This document shows positions 1 to 7,262 of a stretch of 27,712 nt of DNA, one piece after another. The stretch lies in the IMG/VR virus record IMGVR_UViG_3300018036_000814, positions 1 through 27,712 of that record. One strand, 5' to 3'. Made by a program: the position numbers and the translations under genes. The stretch's first letter is position 1; each line of letters opens with the position of its first letter. This stretch comes from a virus. Under the pieces are notes generated by a model, which ran no database searches, was not told the DNA's origin, and saw nothing but the letters and a program-made list of their open reading frames with translations.

Positions 1-466
1 AGATTTTTAGGAAAGATAGGATTGCAGGTACTACAAATGCTGCCAATGTAATGGCTCCTAATAGGATATATCTCCAGCGCTCAAGCGCGGAAATACGGGT
101 CTCTAATCGCTCGGTTTTGGTAACCACGTGAGCTTTTAAATCTTTTATACTATCTAATACTTTATCGATATCTTTAGACATCTCTTGCTTAAGCTCCCGG
201 GTGGTGGTTGTCATCCTAGAATGAAGTTCTTTAATATCATTGTCTGTTTCTTTCTTACGTGTGTCCAATGTTGTTAAGACCTCTTCTTGTTTTTCGTCGG
301 CATAATTGAGCCTGGACTCATGGACTGCTAACATCTGTCCAATATTTTGTGAAACGTCACCAATTTTTTCTAGTGCTGTTTCCAGTTTAACAAAAAGAGA
401 ACCTATCTGATTCACGTCGTTCTTTAACAGAGCGACTTCGGTTTCTAAGGATTTATTTTCTGCCAT
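1..466 (-). CDS. Coiled-coil protein with C-terminal membrane anchor (3' end outside window)
   Basis: This ORF starts at an ATG at 466 and stays open to the window edge, giving at least 155 residues. An SD-like GGA with an A-rich spacer precedes the start, which overlaps the end of the upstream gene by 14 nt. Residues 1 to about 130 are charged and heptad-like (for example SLETEVALLKNDV and the segment up to LETRISALERW), which suggests a long coiled coil. Residues about 133-152 (ILLGAITLAAFVVPAILSFL) form one hydrophobic segment, so the protein looks tail-anchored. No enzymatic motif is visible. A membrane-associated late protein, for example a lysis or envelope-remodelling factor, is possible. 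A structural protein with a hydrophobic tail cannot be excluded. I do not recognise the family. Confidence 0.75.
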   Translation of the reverse strand, partial: MAENKSLETEVALLKNDVNQIGSLFVKLETALEKIGDVSQNIGQMLAVHESRLNYADEKQEEVLTTLDTRKKETDNDIKELHSRMTTTTRELKQEMSKDIDKVLDSIKDLKAHVVTKTERLETRISALERWRYILLGAITLAAFVVPAILSFLKI

Positions 467-977
467 TTTTCTTTTTCCGTCTACGTACCATGGGCATCAT
501 TACGGGATCCCTTCCTGGTTCCCCTTTAGGGCCTACCCCAATTCCATGTACGTTACCACCACCGACGGCATTTGCTGCTACATCTTCGCTGTACATAAAA
601 GATCGGAAAGATACTAAATTGTTTTTTTCTAAATTTTTTGCTTCCTGTATTATTTCTTCGTCATTCATAAAAAGTTCTAAGAGTGTATCAACATCGTCTT
701 CTTGTTCGTTGTACTCTCTAAGTATTGCCATAGCTGCGGCAAAAGATAAAAGTCTTTTTGCCTGTCTATCAGGCGACTTTGTAAGCGCCCTTTGTATCTT
801 AAATACAAACCTATTGAGAAAAGAATAAGCGTCTAGCTCTGAAGTGCCTTGTGGAGATCTAAGTTTTTTACCATCTTTATCAATGATACCCAACCTGTAT
901 GCGTCAGAGTTTTCGATGGGTGTTGACAGCATCCTTAAGATCCTGTATGCAACTAATGTATCGACAAACCTAGACAT
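453..977 (-). CDS. Conserved hypothetical phage protein with Gly-rich, Arg/Lys-rich tail
   Basis: The product is 174 residues. The start is supported by a GAGGA ribosome binding site in GAGGAAAATATAATG, and it overlaps the stop of the upstream gene by one base (translational coupling). The N-terminal two thirds (MSRFVDTLVAYRILRML onward) are predicted helical and resemble a small protein recurrent in marine T4-like and podovirus genomes, as far as I recall. A Gly-rich collagen-like stretch (GIGVGPKGEPGRD) and a basic end (RRRKKKNGRK) follow. The basic tail could bind nucleic acid or the inside of the capsid. No catalytic motif is seen. The position among virion-type late genes suggests a structural or assembly role, but this is inference. 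Confidence 0.75.
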   Translation of the reverse strand: MSRFVDTLVAYRILRMLSTPIENSDAYRLGIIDKDGKKLRSPQGTSELDAYSFLNRFVFKIQRALTKSPDRQAKRLLSFAAAMAILREYNEQEDDVDTLLELFMNDEEIIQEAKNLEKNNLVSFRSFMYSEDVAANAVGGGNVHGIGVGPKGEPGRDPVMMPMVRRRKKKNGRK

Positions 978-1354
978 TATATTTTCCTCAAAACATCTAT
1001 CAGTTCCCGGTTTAACGGGATATTCGTTTCTTTTACACCTTTAGAGACTACTGTTTCTAATGGCATCCTGTTTAAAAATACTAGGTAGGTTTTTAGGTCC
1101 GACCAATATTTTTCCTCTAATTTATAAAATAGTAAGTCGGTTGCGGCGTTTCCAAAAACATTGTATAAAACTACAATGTGGTTTATAATTAACCGCTCGC
1201 TTATTTCACCTGTTTTTTTGTACCTGTTCAACAACCTTTTAATATATTTAAAACGCTTTAAATCGTCTTCTAATTCTGTGAGCCCCATACAACCTGGGTT
1301 GTGATAGTGCTTTATTGCATATATTAAAAAGTTATCCTCATTCAAAGTAATCAT
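977..1354 (-). CDS. Conserved hypothetical phage protein, 125 aa
   Basis: A compact, probably all-helical protein of 125 residues without signal peptide or membrane segment. It begins MITLNEDNFLIYAIKHY and has a typical run of alternating helix and basic turns (DDLKRFKYIKRLLNRYKKTGE). Proteins with this opening recur in marine T4-like phages, from memory, but have no assigned function. The ribosome binding site is weak (GGAAAC about 12 nt before ATG), so coupling to the upstream gene 15 nt away is likely. Its stop overlaps the start of the next gene by one base. It lies in the late, virion-type block. Confidence 0.75.
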   Translation of the reverse strand: MITLNEDNFLIYAIKHYHNPGCMGLTELEDDLKRFKYIKRLLNRYKKTGEISERLIINHIVVLYNVFGNAATDLLFYKLEEKYWSDLKTYLVFLNRMPLETVVSKGVKETNIPLNRELIDVLRKI

Positions 1355-1368
1355 TATATTTTAGTTTC

Positions 1369-1815
1369 CTATGATACAGTAGCGGTGCCTCCAATGAAAT
1401 ACCACTTACTGTTTGTGCTACTATATATTAGTGTCGCAGAGTCACCTGCTGACGCAAAGGAAACTGTACCTTGTACATTGGCACCAGTTAAATTAACTGT
1501 ATGACCACCTGTATTGGAACTCATAATGATTATTTGTATTTGACCTTCTATGCCAGTTGCTATAGATATAGAACCAGCTGAGTCTACATTGCTAATGAAT
1601 GTGACATTGTTTGTGGTGTTAATTTCACCACGGGCTGTTATCGTACCGTGATCGGCTATAGCTACTTTGTCGTTAAATGACGCAGGAGTATTTACCCCAA
1701 GAAATAAATTGGAGTAGGATAACTTCTTACTGGCTGAGCCTTGAACTAAGTAAAACTGATCTGTCCCTGTTAGGGAACCAGCCGACTGTAGCTCTGATAC
1801 TTTTGAATCTGCCAT
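1369..1815 (-). CDS. Virion/tail-fibre-type beta-rich protein
   Basis: The product is 148 residues with a good ribosome binding site (AAGGAG, 9 nt before ATG). The N-terminus (MADSKVSELQSAGSLTGTDQFYLVQGSASKKLSYSNL) matches the short module found at the start of many phage tail-fibre and neck-fibre proteins: a D-x-K-V-S-E-L-x-x-A opening followed by a 'gtD.f.lvqg..skk.s...l' stretch. The rest is rich in Thr, Ser, Gly, Asn and beta-branched residues (TITARGEINTTNNVTFISN), as expected for a beta-sandwich or trimeric fibre tip. No catalytic residues are visible. Its position directly after a small gene with a late promoter supports a virion role. The exact location in the particle cannot be told from sequence alone. 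Confidence 0.7.
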   Translation of the reverse strand: MADSKVSELQSAGSLTGTDQFYLVQGSASKKLSYSNLFLGVNTPASFNDKVAIADHGTITARGEINTTNNVTFISNVDSAGSISIATGIEGQIQIIIMSSNTGGHTVNLTGANVQGTVSFASAGDSATLIYSSTNSKWYFIGGTATVS

Positions 1816-1830
1816 TACCAGGACTCCTTA

Positions 1831-2076
1831 TTAGGCGTCTGGGAATTCGGCGTCATCATCGGCGCCACCGGCTGCTTCATATTCAGCGTCAGTAAAGGCA
1901 GCTGCCATAGCTACGAGTGTCTCGTATTTTACTCTAGAACCAACTGTAGTTCTACGTACCCAACCTGGTTGTGCAATCCCTGGAGTTGCGGCACATTCTG
2001 CCTCATCTACCATAAAGATTTCATTTGCGGGTACACCAGTGATTACTGGCTTAACTGATTTTGACCATGCGGACAT
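1831..2076 (-). CDS. Small virion-associated-type protein, 81 aa
   Basis: An 81-residue protein with a strong ribosome binding site (AGGAG, 8 nt before ATG) and a T4-type late promoter box only 24 nt upstream of the start. The sequence (MSAWSKSVKPVITGVPANEIFMVDEAECA, then PGWVRRTTVGSRVKYETLVAM) looks like a small family seen in marine phages in which W-x-K-x-V-K-P opens and PGWV/K-x-E-T-L-V-A-M closes the core. The tail is acidic (GGADDDAEFPDA). Small size, late promoter and adjacency to the fibre-like gene suggest a decoration or accessory structural protein. No biochemical function is recognised. Confidence 0.72.
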   Translation of the reverse strand: MSAWSKSVKPVITGVPANEIFMVDEAECAATPGIAQPGWVRRTTVGSRVKYETLVAMAAAFTDAEYEAAGGADDDAEFPDA

Positions 2077-2079
2077 TTT

Positions 2080-3297
2080 TTATTCTCCTGTTAAAATATT
2101 ATTTATATGATCTATAAGTTTGTAAGCTTCCGTCTTAGTGAGTAGAGCAATTTGCTCGTCTGTCATTGAGTACACATCGAAGGACTCGTCCATTTTAACG
2201 GGTGCCAATCCACGCTTGCTGGATTTGGCGTAATCTCTTTTCGCGGCTGCTACTGCGGCTGCGTCATTTTTTACTGCCTGCTTACGAGCTGCATTCTTAA
2301 TCATTTGAAGTCTGTTTGCTTTAGCTTCAGGACTCATTTCATCTTGTAAGTTTTTCTTACCTTGGCTAGTGTCTTTAGGCTTACTCTTGAATGTATCAAG
2401 GCCTGATCCTTTTTCGCCAGTTTGTTGTTGAGTTGCTAAACGCTTCATTGCGCCTTCTTCAACTTCTGTTTCTTCATTAGCTTTCCTAAGAGCGTCTGCA
2501 ACAGGTTTGTGTGACGCTAGGCCTTTCTTAACTTTATTAATAGTTTTAAAGGCACCTGAGTAGTTACCACCTTTGTATCGTTTGTCGTTGGCAATACCTT
2601 TACCCATTCTAACTTCTTTAGGTGTGTATGCTTCCTCGTGAGTTCCTTTATTATCACAATGCTCACAACCTTCGCCTTTACATTTAGGACATTCGTCTTT
2701 CTTCATTTCTTTACCTTCGTCCTTGCCTTTTTCTTCAGTATCAGATGTTTGCATTCCGTCAACCGTGTTAAAGAATTTTTTCTTTTTATCTTCGGGCAAA
2801 TCTCTGATAGAAGAAACACCGAATTCTTTAAGGGCTTCTTCGAACTTGGCTTTGTAGTCTTCATTCATTTTAGCTACTTCTTCCGATACGCCGGCTCTTT
2901 CTTTTTCTTTACGCAACGCTTTAGAAAAGGTTTTAAGTTTTTCTATTTTACCCTTTCGCCCCAATTTGGCGCCATCCTTCTCAGCCTTTTGCCTGTCTTC
3001 TTCACCGTCGACGATCTCTACACCGTCAACTAATTTCTCATCTAGTTGTTCCACGATTTGCTCCTCTGTATGGTATCGATTTTTCTGAGTATGTTGCTTG
3101 GCACGTTGGAATACTGTATCATCGCCAAATACAATGTACATCATTTCATCCATAAACGTTTTAATGACTGCTCTTTCATTTGGCAACAAGTTTGCTCCCA
3201 TTTGAACACGTGCAATTGCTCGTTTAAGAATAGGCAAGTTCTGTGCAGGCATCATACCTTGTCGAACTAGCATATCCAATCGTTTACTCTGATCCAT
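2080..3297 (-). CDS. Large charged phage protein with CxxC...CxxC zinc-knuckle motif; possibly virion/scaffold
   Basis: I set the start at the ATG at 3297 (405 aa), preceded by AAAGGG with a 7-nt spacer; the TTG just before it is less likely. A late promoter box lies about 33 nt upstream. Residues 1-75 are helical and regular, and 80-200 are highly charged and probably coiled. Residues 203-214 hold a rubredoxin/DnaJ-like knuckle (C203PKC206...C211EHC214 followed by NKG). A further conserved-looking segment follows (KEVRMGKGIANDKRYKGGN). The C-terminus (LTKTEAYKLIDHINNILTGE) resembles short C-terminal tags on other marine T4-like phage proteins. An internal head, scaffold or other virion protein is plausible. 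No function is established. Confidence 0.72.
   Translation of the reverse strand: MDQSKRLDMLVRQGMMPAQNLPILKRAIARVQMGANLLPNERAVIKTFMDEMMYIVFGDDTVFQRAKQHTQKNRYHTEEQIVEQLDEKLVDGVEIVDGEEDRQKAEKDGAKLGRKGKIEKLKTFSKALRKEKERAGVSEEVAKMNEDYKAKFEEALKEFGVSSIRDLPEDKKKKFFNTVDGMQTSDTEEKGKDEGKEMKKDECPKCKGEGCEHCDNKGTHEEAYTPKEVRMGKGIANDKRYKGGNYSGAFKTINKVKKGLASHKPVADALRKANEETEVEEGAMKRLATQQQTGEKGSGLDTFKSKPKDTSQGKKNLQDEMSPEAKANRLQMIKNAARKQAVKNDAAAVAAAKRDYAKSSKRGLAPVKMDESFDVYSMTDEQIALLTKTEAYKLIDHINNILTGE
2100..2107 (-). promoter_or_regulatory. T4-type late promoter box TATAAATA (81-aa virion-type gene)
   Basis: Minus strand TATAAATA within the last codons of the zinc-knuckle gene, 24 nt before the ATG at 2076. 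The start of transcription would fall just upstream of the AGGAG ribosome binding site. Confidence 0.6.
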
Positions 3298-3329
3298 CAA
3301 TTTACCCTTTATATGTAATCTTGTAAATG

Positions 3330-3337
3330 TATTTATA
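3330..3337 (-). promoter_or_regulatory. T4-type late promoter box TATAAATA (zinc-knuckle virion-type gene)
   Basis: Minus strand TATAAATA (in CTTATAAATACATT), in the 51-nt gap after the radical SAM gene and about 33 nt before the ATG at 3297. Box position and gene type agree with late transcription. Confidence 0.65.
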
Positions 3338-3348
3338 AGAAATTTATG

Positions 3349-4908
3349 TTAGACACTAAACTTTTTGGTTTTATAGTCTGAGATGAATTTTGCTGCTAAA
3401 TCCTTAGGTAATTCAAGCAGTCTTTGTGGTTTTTTCATATCGCGCCATGTGTACTTAGGATCAATCAACCAGTTATGGAATGAGAATACAGTAGGTGGCT
3501 GATCGTTTGTAGGACCCTTGTAAAACTCTAGTTCGATAAACTTTAGCATTTCGTATATGTTTGTTTCATCATTTTCCCAGTTCATAAAAGTCATGCCAGC
3601 CATGCCACCACCTTTAGGCTCTGGTAGTTGGTTAAGTCCGTCTCTCGCTTTTAATCCCTCATACAATCCTCTAAACCTTGGAAATACACCATCAACCCAA
3701 GGTTCGTCATTAGGATTGCTAGCTCTAATTGTAGTTGTATGGTATCCAAACTTTGCAGGGTCTTCAGCATATCGGTTAACTTCATCATATTTTCTAGCTG
3801 CCCCTGTAGGAATCCATAAAGGATTTATGTGTGCTGAGTCGTCGGGCAACCAGTATTCATCAAGCCACTTCTTTGTATCTCTAAGTGTGTCTAATGTTTC
3901 GTGAGGTAGTCCTGCGATTAAATTAATATGCCCACGGTAATGTCCTTTTTTGTTGAAGTGTTCTTTAAACTCCAACAACCCATCTTGCAGTCTTACAGTC
4001 TCCATGCCTTTACCGACTGCCCTACCCGATTTATTATTAAATGATTCTATGCCATAGAAATGAGAGTCTAATCCCAAATCCCACAACATATCCCAATCGT
4101 CTTGCCTACTTACTAATAAGTCACCGCGGATATAGCCACCAAGATTGGGACGAAAAGGTAACTTTCGTACAACACGAGCATATCTATGTAACTTCTCGGA
4201 ATAGTCATTAACAGTTTCATCTGATAATGTGTAGCTAGTCGTACCCCATTGCTCATAATTTCGTAAAAATTCGTCATATAAATTATCCTCGTCTCGGCTG
4301 TGGTCGCCTTTAATGTTTCTGTGCACGAGAGTACAGAAGTGGCAATTAAATATGCAACCTCTGCCTAGTTCTACTGTTAAAATTTCTTGTGGTTGTATGA
4401 AGTCACGTTCTTCATATGAGATTGTAAAGTCTTTTATTCTCGTAGCATCATAGTTATGAGTAGCATCTATATAGTTGTAGCTACCGTGTGTCTCATACTT
4501 TAAGTCTGTTCCTATGTTTGTGAGATGTCTTACAAGTGCTGATATTGCAAGCTCACCGTAGCCAACAATAAGCCAATCAATAGGAACATAGGATGCGTTG
4601 TAATAGGATTGTGTCCCAGCTACAATAGGAATGTGCGGGTATTCAATTTTAGTCCACTCTAAAAATTCTTTAAGTGAATCAAAGTCAACTGTAAATGTAG
4701 CACTAACACCTATAAAGACGGTATCTTTACGAACTCGAAGTTTAAAGTAATCTTTCAGCTCTTCAGTAGTCCAACTTTGTACAAAGTCTACTACCTCAAC
4801 ATCCATACCTTCCTTACGAAGGTGGGACGCTATCCTATGAGCGCCAGGTGCTCTTTTTACAGAGTCGTAGTAATAGTCTACAACCCCACCGAAGATCATG
4901 GCGTGCAT
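3349..4908 (-). CDS. Radical SAM protein with N-terminal B12-binding-like domain
   Basis: The product is 519 residues. Residues 1 to about 130 look like a Rossmann-type cobalamin-binding domain (FIGVSATF, IPIVAGTQSYY, DWLIVGYGELA), though the usual DxHxxG histidine signature is not evident. The core has a canonical radical SAM [4Fe-4S] cluster motif CxxxCxxC at C185, C189 and C192 after VELGRGCIFNC. Downstream (SDETVNDYSEKL, GGYIRGDLL, DSHFYGIESFN, INLIAGLPHET) it follows the beta strands of B12-type radical SAM enzymes. Such enzymes methylate, rearrange or thiolate substrates using SAM; the substrate here is unknown. It starts 2 nt after the stop of the gene upstream and lacks a clear SD, so it is probably translated by coupling. 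A full-length viral copy close to structural genes is unusual. Confidence 0.88.
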   Translation of the reverse strand: MHAMIFGGVVDYYYDSVKRAPGAHRIASHLRKEGMDVEVVDFVQSWTTEELKDYFKLRVRKDTVFIGVSATFTVDFDSLKEFLEWTKIEYPHIPIVAGTQSYYNASYVPIDWLIVGYGELAISALVRHLTNIGTDLKYETHGSYNYIDATHNYDATRIKDFTISYEERDFIQPQEILTVELGRGCIFNCHFCTLVHRNIKGDHSRDEDNLYDEFLRNYEQWGTTSYTLSDETVNDYSEKLHRYARVVRKLPFRPNLGGYIRGDLLVSRQDDWDMLWDLGLDSHFYGIESFNNKSGRAVGKGMETVRLQDGLLEFKEHFNKKGHYRGHINLIAGLPHETLDTLRDTKKWLDEYWLPDDSAHINPLWIPTGAARKYDEVNRYAEDPAKFGYHTTTIRASNPNDEPWVDGVFPRFRGLYEGLKARDGLNQLPEPKGGGMAGMTFMNWENDETNIYEMLKFIELEFYKGPTNDQPPTVFSFHNWLIDPKYTWRDMKKPQRLLELPKDLAAKFISDYKTKKFSV

Positions 4909-4910
4909 AA

Positions 4911-5096
4911 TTAGAGTACTTTTCTACGTACTAATTCGTTTCTAACTTTTTGTTTGATTTTGGGCTGTGCATTACTTCCTTCTAAATACTTTAAAAGTTC
5001 TTCGGTGGAAGTAGAACGCATATAATAATGAACGTTCTTAGTTTTGCCCGTTGCTTTGTCGCGAGTTGTTTGTGATTGTTTAAATTTCATCGGCAT
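4911..5096 (-). CDS. Small conserved T4-like marine phage protein, 61 aa
   Basis: A 61-residue basic protein (MPMKFKQSQTTRDKATGKTKNVHYY, then STEELLKYLEGSNAQPKIKQKVRNELVRRKVL). The opening and the terminal K-x-K-Q-K-x-R-N-E-L-V-R-R pattern match a small conserved protein I recall from many marine T4-like phages. GGAG lies 8 nt before the first ATG; the second ATG (residue 3) is an alternative start. It lies between the P-loop kinase gene and the radical SAM gene and is almost contiguous with both. Function unknown. Its charge suggests nucleic acid or protein binding. Confidence 0.78.
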   Translation of the reverse strand: MPMKFKQSQTTRDKATGKTKNVHYYMRSTSTEELLKYLEGSNAQPKIKQKVRNELVRRKVL

Positions 5097-5116
5097 AATA
5101 TATCTCCATTATATAG

Positions 5117-6556
5117 TTATCGTTTTTTAGGCTTAGGTGCCTTAGTCTTTTTTGTCTTTGCTTTCTTTGCGATAGGCTTAGCTGGCTTATACTTTTTACT
5201 AGTTGCTGCCTTCTTGCCTCCTCTAGATTTCATTCTATTGATTTCCATTTTTCTCATATTAGGCAACATCTTAACTGCTAACCTAGATACTAGTGGCTGG
5301 AATCTTTGTACCATTGTTTCCAAACGTGAACGCTCTGCAGGTGGTAGCTTGGATCTATCACGACCCCTCAACAATCTTTTGTATACCATTCCACGAGCAC
5401 CACGGGTCGCTCTACGTTTTAGTCTATCAGGAGAGGAACCTCGTCTGAGTGCAATACCTCTAGCGACTTTTAATTTTTGTCTGTTACGTCTAGCAGCGAA
5501 ACGTCTTTTCATTCTGCCTGTGACTGATAATACTTCGTGGATTTTTAATTCGTCACCGTGTTCTTCTTCATCAGGGTATTCTGTATTGTCTAAAATTTCC
5601 AACTCATCTTCATCATACAATCCTAAATCCAAAGCCTGTTGCCAATCAAATTGTTCTGCTTCTGATTCTAGTTCTTGAATATCTTCTTTAGTTAAGTCCC
5701 AATGGATTGTTTGTAGTATGGCATTGTCCTTTTTATACTGCGCTTTTGTTTCGTGGGCAGGACCAGACTCTTTTACGAACTCTTTAAACTTTTTAGGCTC
5801 TTCACCCGGCGTCAACTTCTTAAAGTATTCAGTACCTTTATCAGTACCCCACTCGTGCCCGCCTGGCTTAGCATCGTATTCTGCGTCTTCTCTCATGTTC
5901 TTTTTACGTTCCTTATTAATCCACGCAACTGCTCGTCTATCCTGTGGGGCCTTTCTTGCCCATTGCCACATTTTACGATATGCGCTAAGTGTTCCTTTAT
6001 TTATATCAGAACTTTCACTGTTATCTACGACAATAAAGTTGTTTCCAAATGCGTGTTGAAACTTACCAATGTTATTTTGTACTTGGGACCACATTGTTTT
6101 TACAGTTTTTGTGGGTAATGCTCTTCCGCCGCGTTCACCTCTTTGAATGTTTCTATTTGCTGCTGTTTCTTCGTCGGTGTTAACTAGTATTAAAGCTGTC
6201 TCGTAACCTAAGGATTCTAGTTGTTGTTTTTGTTTTTGTATCTTGGTGTAATCTTTTCCTGTACCGTCAATTACTAGTCCGAGCCTTCCATTAATCCAAC
6301 CACGCATTCTATTACTGGTTAGTCTTTTAGAATTGTCTCTAATACCTTGCCCTTTGGTGGACATAATGTTCTTTTGTGTGGCTTCTAATCCTGCCTTAGC
6401 CAACTCTTTCTCAAAAATAAGATCAGAGTTTACTACTTTAAAACCTAGTGTCGTTAATGAGGTTCTACCGACAACAAATGACTTGCCAGAACCAGGGCCT
6501 CCTGCTAGGAAAATTGCTTTGAAAATTCCAGGATCATTGACACCTTCTGTTATCAT
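5117..6556 (-). CDS. P-loop kinase (AAA_33/zeta-toxin-like) fused to a basic C-terminal domain
   Basis: The product is 479 residues. The N-terminal domain (about 1-215) has a Walker A motif at 19-26 (GGPGSGKS), a following D/S-rich strand (VVNSDLIFE), LGLVIDGTG as a Walker B-like strand, and an R-rich lid (NRNIQRGERGGRALP). This pattern fits small-molecule, polynucleotide or zeta-toxin-type phosphotransferases. A charged linker follows. The C-terminal part, from about residue 345 (LSVTGRMKRRFAARRNRQ) to the end, is dominated by Lys and Arg, with a helical core (LETMVQRFQPLVSRLAVKMLPNMRK) and a Lys/Pro tail (KKAKTKKTKAPKPKK). A nucleic-acid-associated or head-packaged kinase is possible; the substrate is unknown. 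Its start overlaps the o-spanin stop as ATGA. Confidence 0.82.
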   Translation of the reverse strand: MITEGVNDPGIFKAIFLAGGPGSGKSFVVGRTSLTTLGFKVVNSDLIFEKELAKAGLEATQKNIMSTKGQGIRDNSKRLTSNRMRGWINGRLGLVIDGTGKDYTKIQKQKQQLESLGYETALILVNTDEETAANRNIQRGERGGRALPTKTVKTMWSQVQNNIGKFQHAFGNNFIVVDNSESSDINKGTLSAYRKMWQWARKAPQDRRAVAWINKERKKNMREDAEYDAKPGGHEWGTDKGTEYFKKLTPGEEPKKFKEFVKESGPAHETKAQYKKDNAILQTIHWDLTKEDIQELESEAEQFDWQQALDLGLYDEDELEILDNTEYPDEEEHGDELKIHEVLSVTGRMKRRFAARRNRQKLKVARGIALRRGSSPDRLKRRATRGARGMVYKRLLRGRDRSKLPPAERSRLETMVQRFQPLVSRLAVKMLPNMRKMEINRMKSRGGKKAATSKKYKPAKPIAKKAKTKKTKAPKPKKR

Positions 6557-6945
6557 TCTTCTTCAGTCTCTTCTTTAGGCTTTAGTTGCTCTTCATAGTA
6601 AACAATAATCGCCTTTTGTTGTTCTATATATCTTTTGATATCTGCTAAGGACAGAGATAAGTTCTCATATCCAGGAACACTTATTGCGAAGTAAACAAGA
6701 TCTCCGTTTTCTTTCTCAAATCGTTCTGCGAACTCTTCATAGTTTTCAGAAGTTACTGCATAAAATTGTGTTTCAAAAAGCTCTAGTCCTTCAGGGCGAG
6801 GCTGTATTGGCACCATTCTTTCAACAGTCTGAATCTGTGTAACGATTCTTTCTGGGCCCTGTAATATAGAGCACCCGCTTAAAGCTACAATACTACCTAT
6901 TAGAAGTGGTAGCTTCAAGCTCTTCCAATATAGCTTTACTTGCAT
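6553..6945 (-). CDS. Outer-membrane spanin lipoprotein (Rz1-like o-spanin)
   Basis: The product is 130 residues. The N-terminus is a lipoprotein signal: basic start, hydrophobic stretch LPLLIGSIVALSGC with lipobox LSG|C, then SIL. The mature part has proline-containing (VPIQPRPEG) and charged segments. The gene begins 53 nt inside the 3' end of the upstream gene in another frame, the classic nested/overlapping Rz/Rz1 arrangement. In two-component spanins the lipoprotein sits in the outer membrane and contacts the inner-membrane partner through the periplasm, fusing the membranes at the last step of lysis of Gram-negative hosts. It is longer than lambda Rz1, with an acidic C-terminal extension (LKPKEETEEE). 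Confidence 0.82.
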   Translation of the reverse strand: MQVKLYWKSLKLPLLIGSIVALSGCSILQGPERIVTQIQTVERMVPIQPRPEGLELFETQFYAVTSENYEEFAERFEKENGDLVYFAISVPGYENLSLSLADIKRYIEQQKAIIVYYEEQLKPKEETEEE

Positions 6946-7261
6946 TATTCACTCTCGTTTCAATAAGCCCTGGCTTTTGCATTGTCAGGGCGGTTAAATT
7001 ATGACGTCTCAATTTTCCAATCAATTCGTTTTTATATTCATTCGCAGAACTTAACTCTACATTCAGTTCTTGTATTCTAAGTTCGTTTTGTATGTTAGCA
7101 GCAACCAATTCATCTAATGCGATTTGATTTGATCTGGCTGCTGTTTCTGCTTTAGCTAGATTTTCTGCGGCGACTTGTAATCTGTTCTGGGTATCTTTGT
7201 AGTACATATAAGCACCACCAAACATTCCAGCGATTAGTATAAATGGCAATAGTCTCCACAT
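6893..7261 (-). CDS. Inner-membrane spanin (Rz-like i-spanin)
   Basis: The product is 122 residues. A short N-terminal segment followed by a single hydrophobic helix (residues about 3-20, LLPFILIAGMFGGAYMYY) forms a signal anchor. Residues about 24-85 are an Ala/Glu/Leu/Asn-rich predicted coiled coil (LQVAAENLAKAE, IQELNVELSSANEYKNELI), matching the type II topology and periplasmic helix of Rz-type i-spanins. The lipoprotein gene overlaps its end out of frame by 53 nt. The partner pair, topology and overlap together make the assignment strong even though spanin sequences are poorly conserved. Start codon ATG is 10 nt after a GGA and 1 nt after the stop of the upstream gene. Confidence 0.82.
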   Translation of the reverse strand: MWRLLPFILIAGMFGGAYMYYKDTQNRLQVAAENLAKAETAARSNQIALDELVAANIQNELRIQELNVELSSANEYKNELIGKLRRHNLTALTMQKPGLIETRVNNASKAILEELEATTSNR

Positions 7262-7262
7262 A

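Noticed and set aside
2638-3033. Plus-strand Phe-rich open frame resembling a membrane protein
   Set aside because: It is antisense to the Lys/Glu-rich part of the zinc-knuckle gene; the apparent hydrophobicity follows from codon complementarity.
5076-5678. Plus-strand 200-aa open frame
   Set aside because: It lies opposite the Lys/Arg-rich tail of the P-loop kinase gene; its Phe/Leu/Ser-rich sequence is the reverse complement of Lys/Arg/Asp codons. No ribosome binding site.
5998-6005. TATAAATA box on the minus strand inside the P-loop kinase gene
   Set aside because: No start codon follows at a suitable distance; the match is expected by chance in AT-rich coding DNA.
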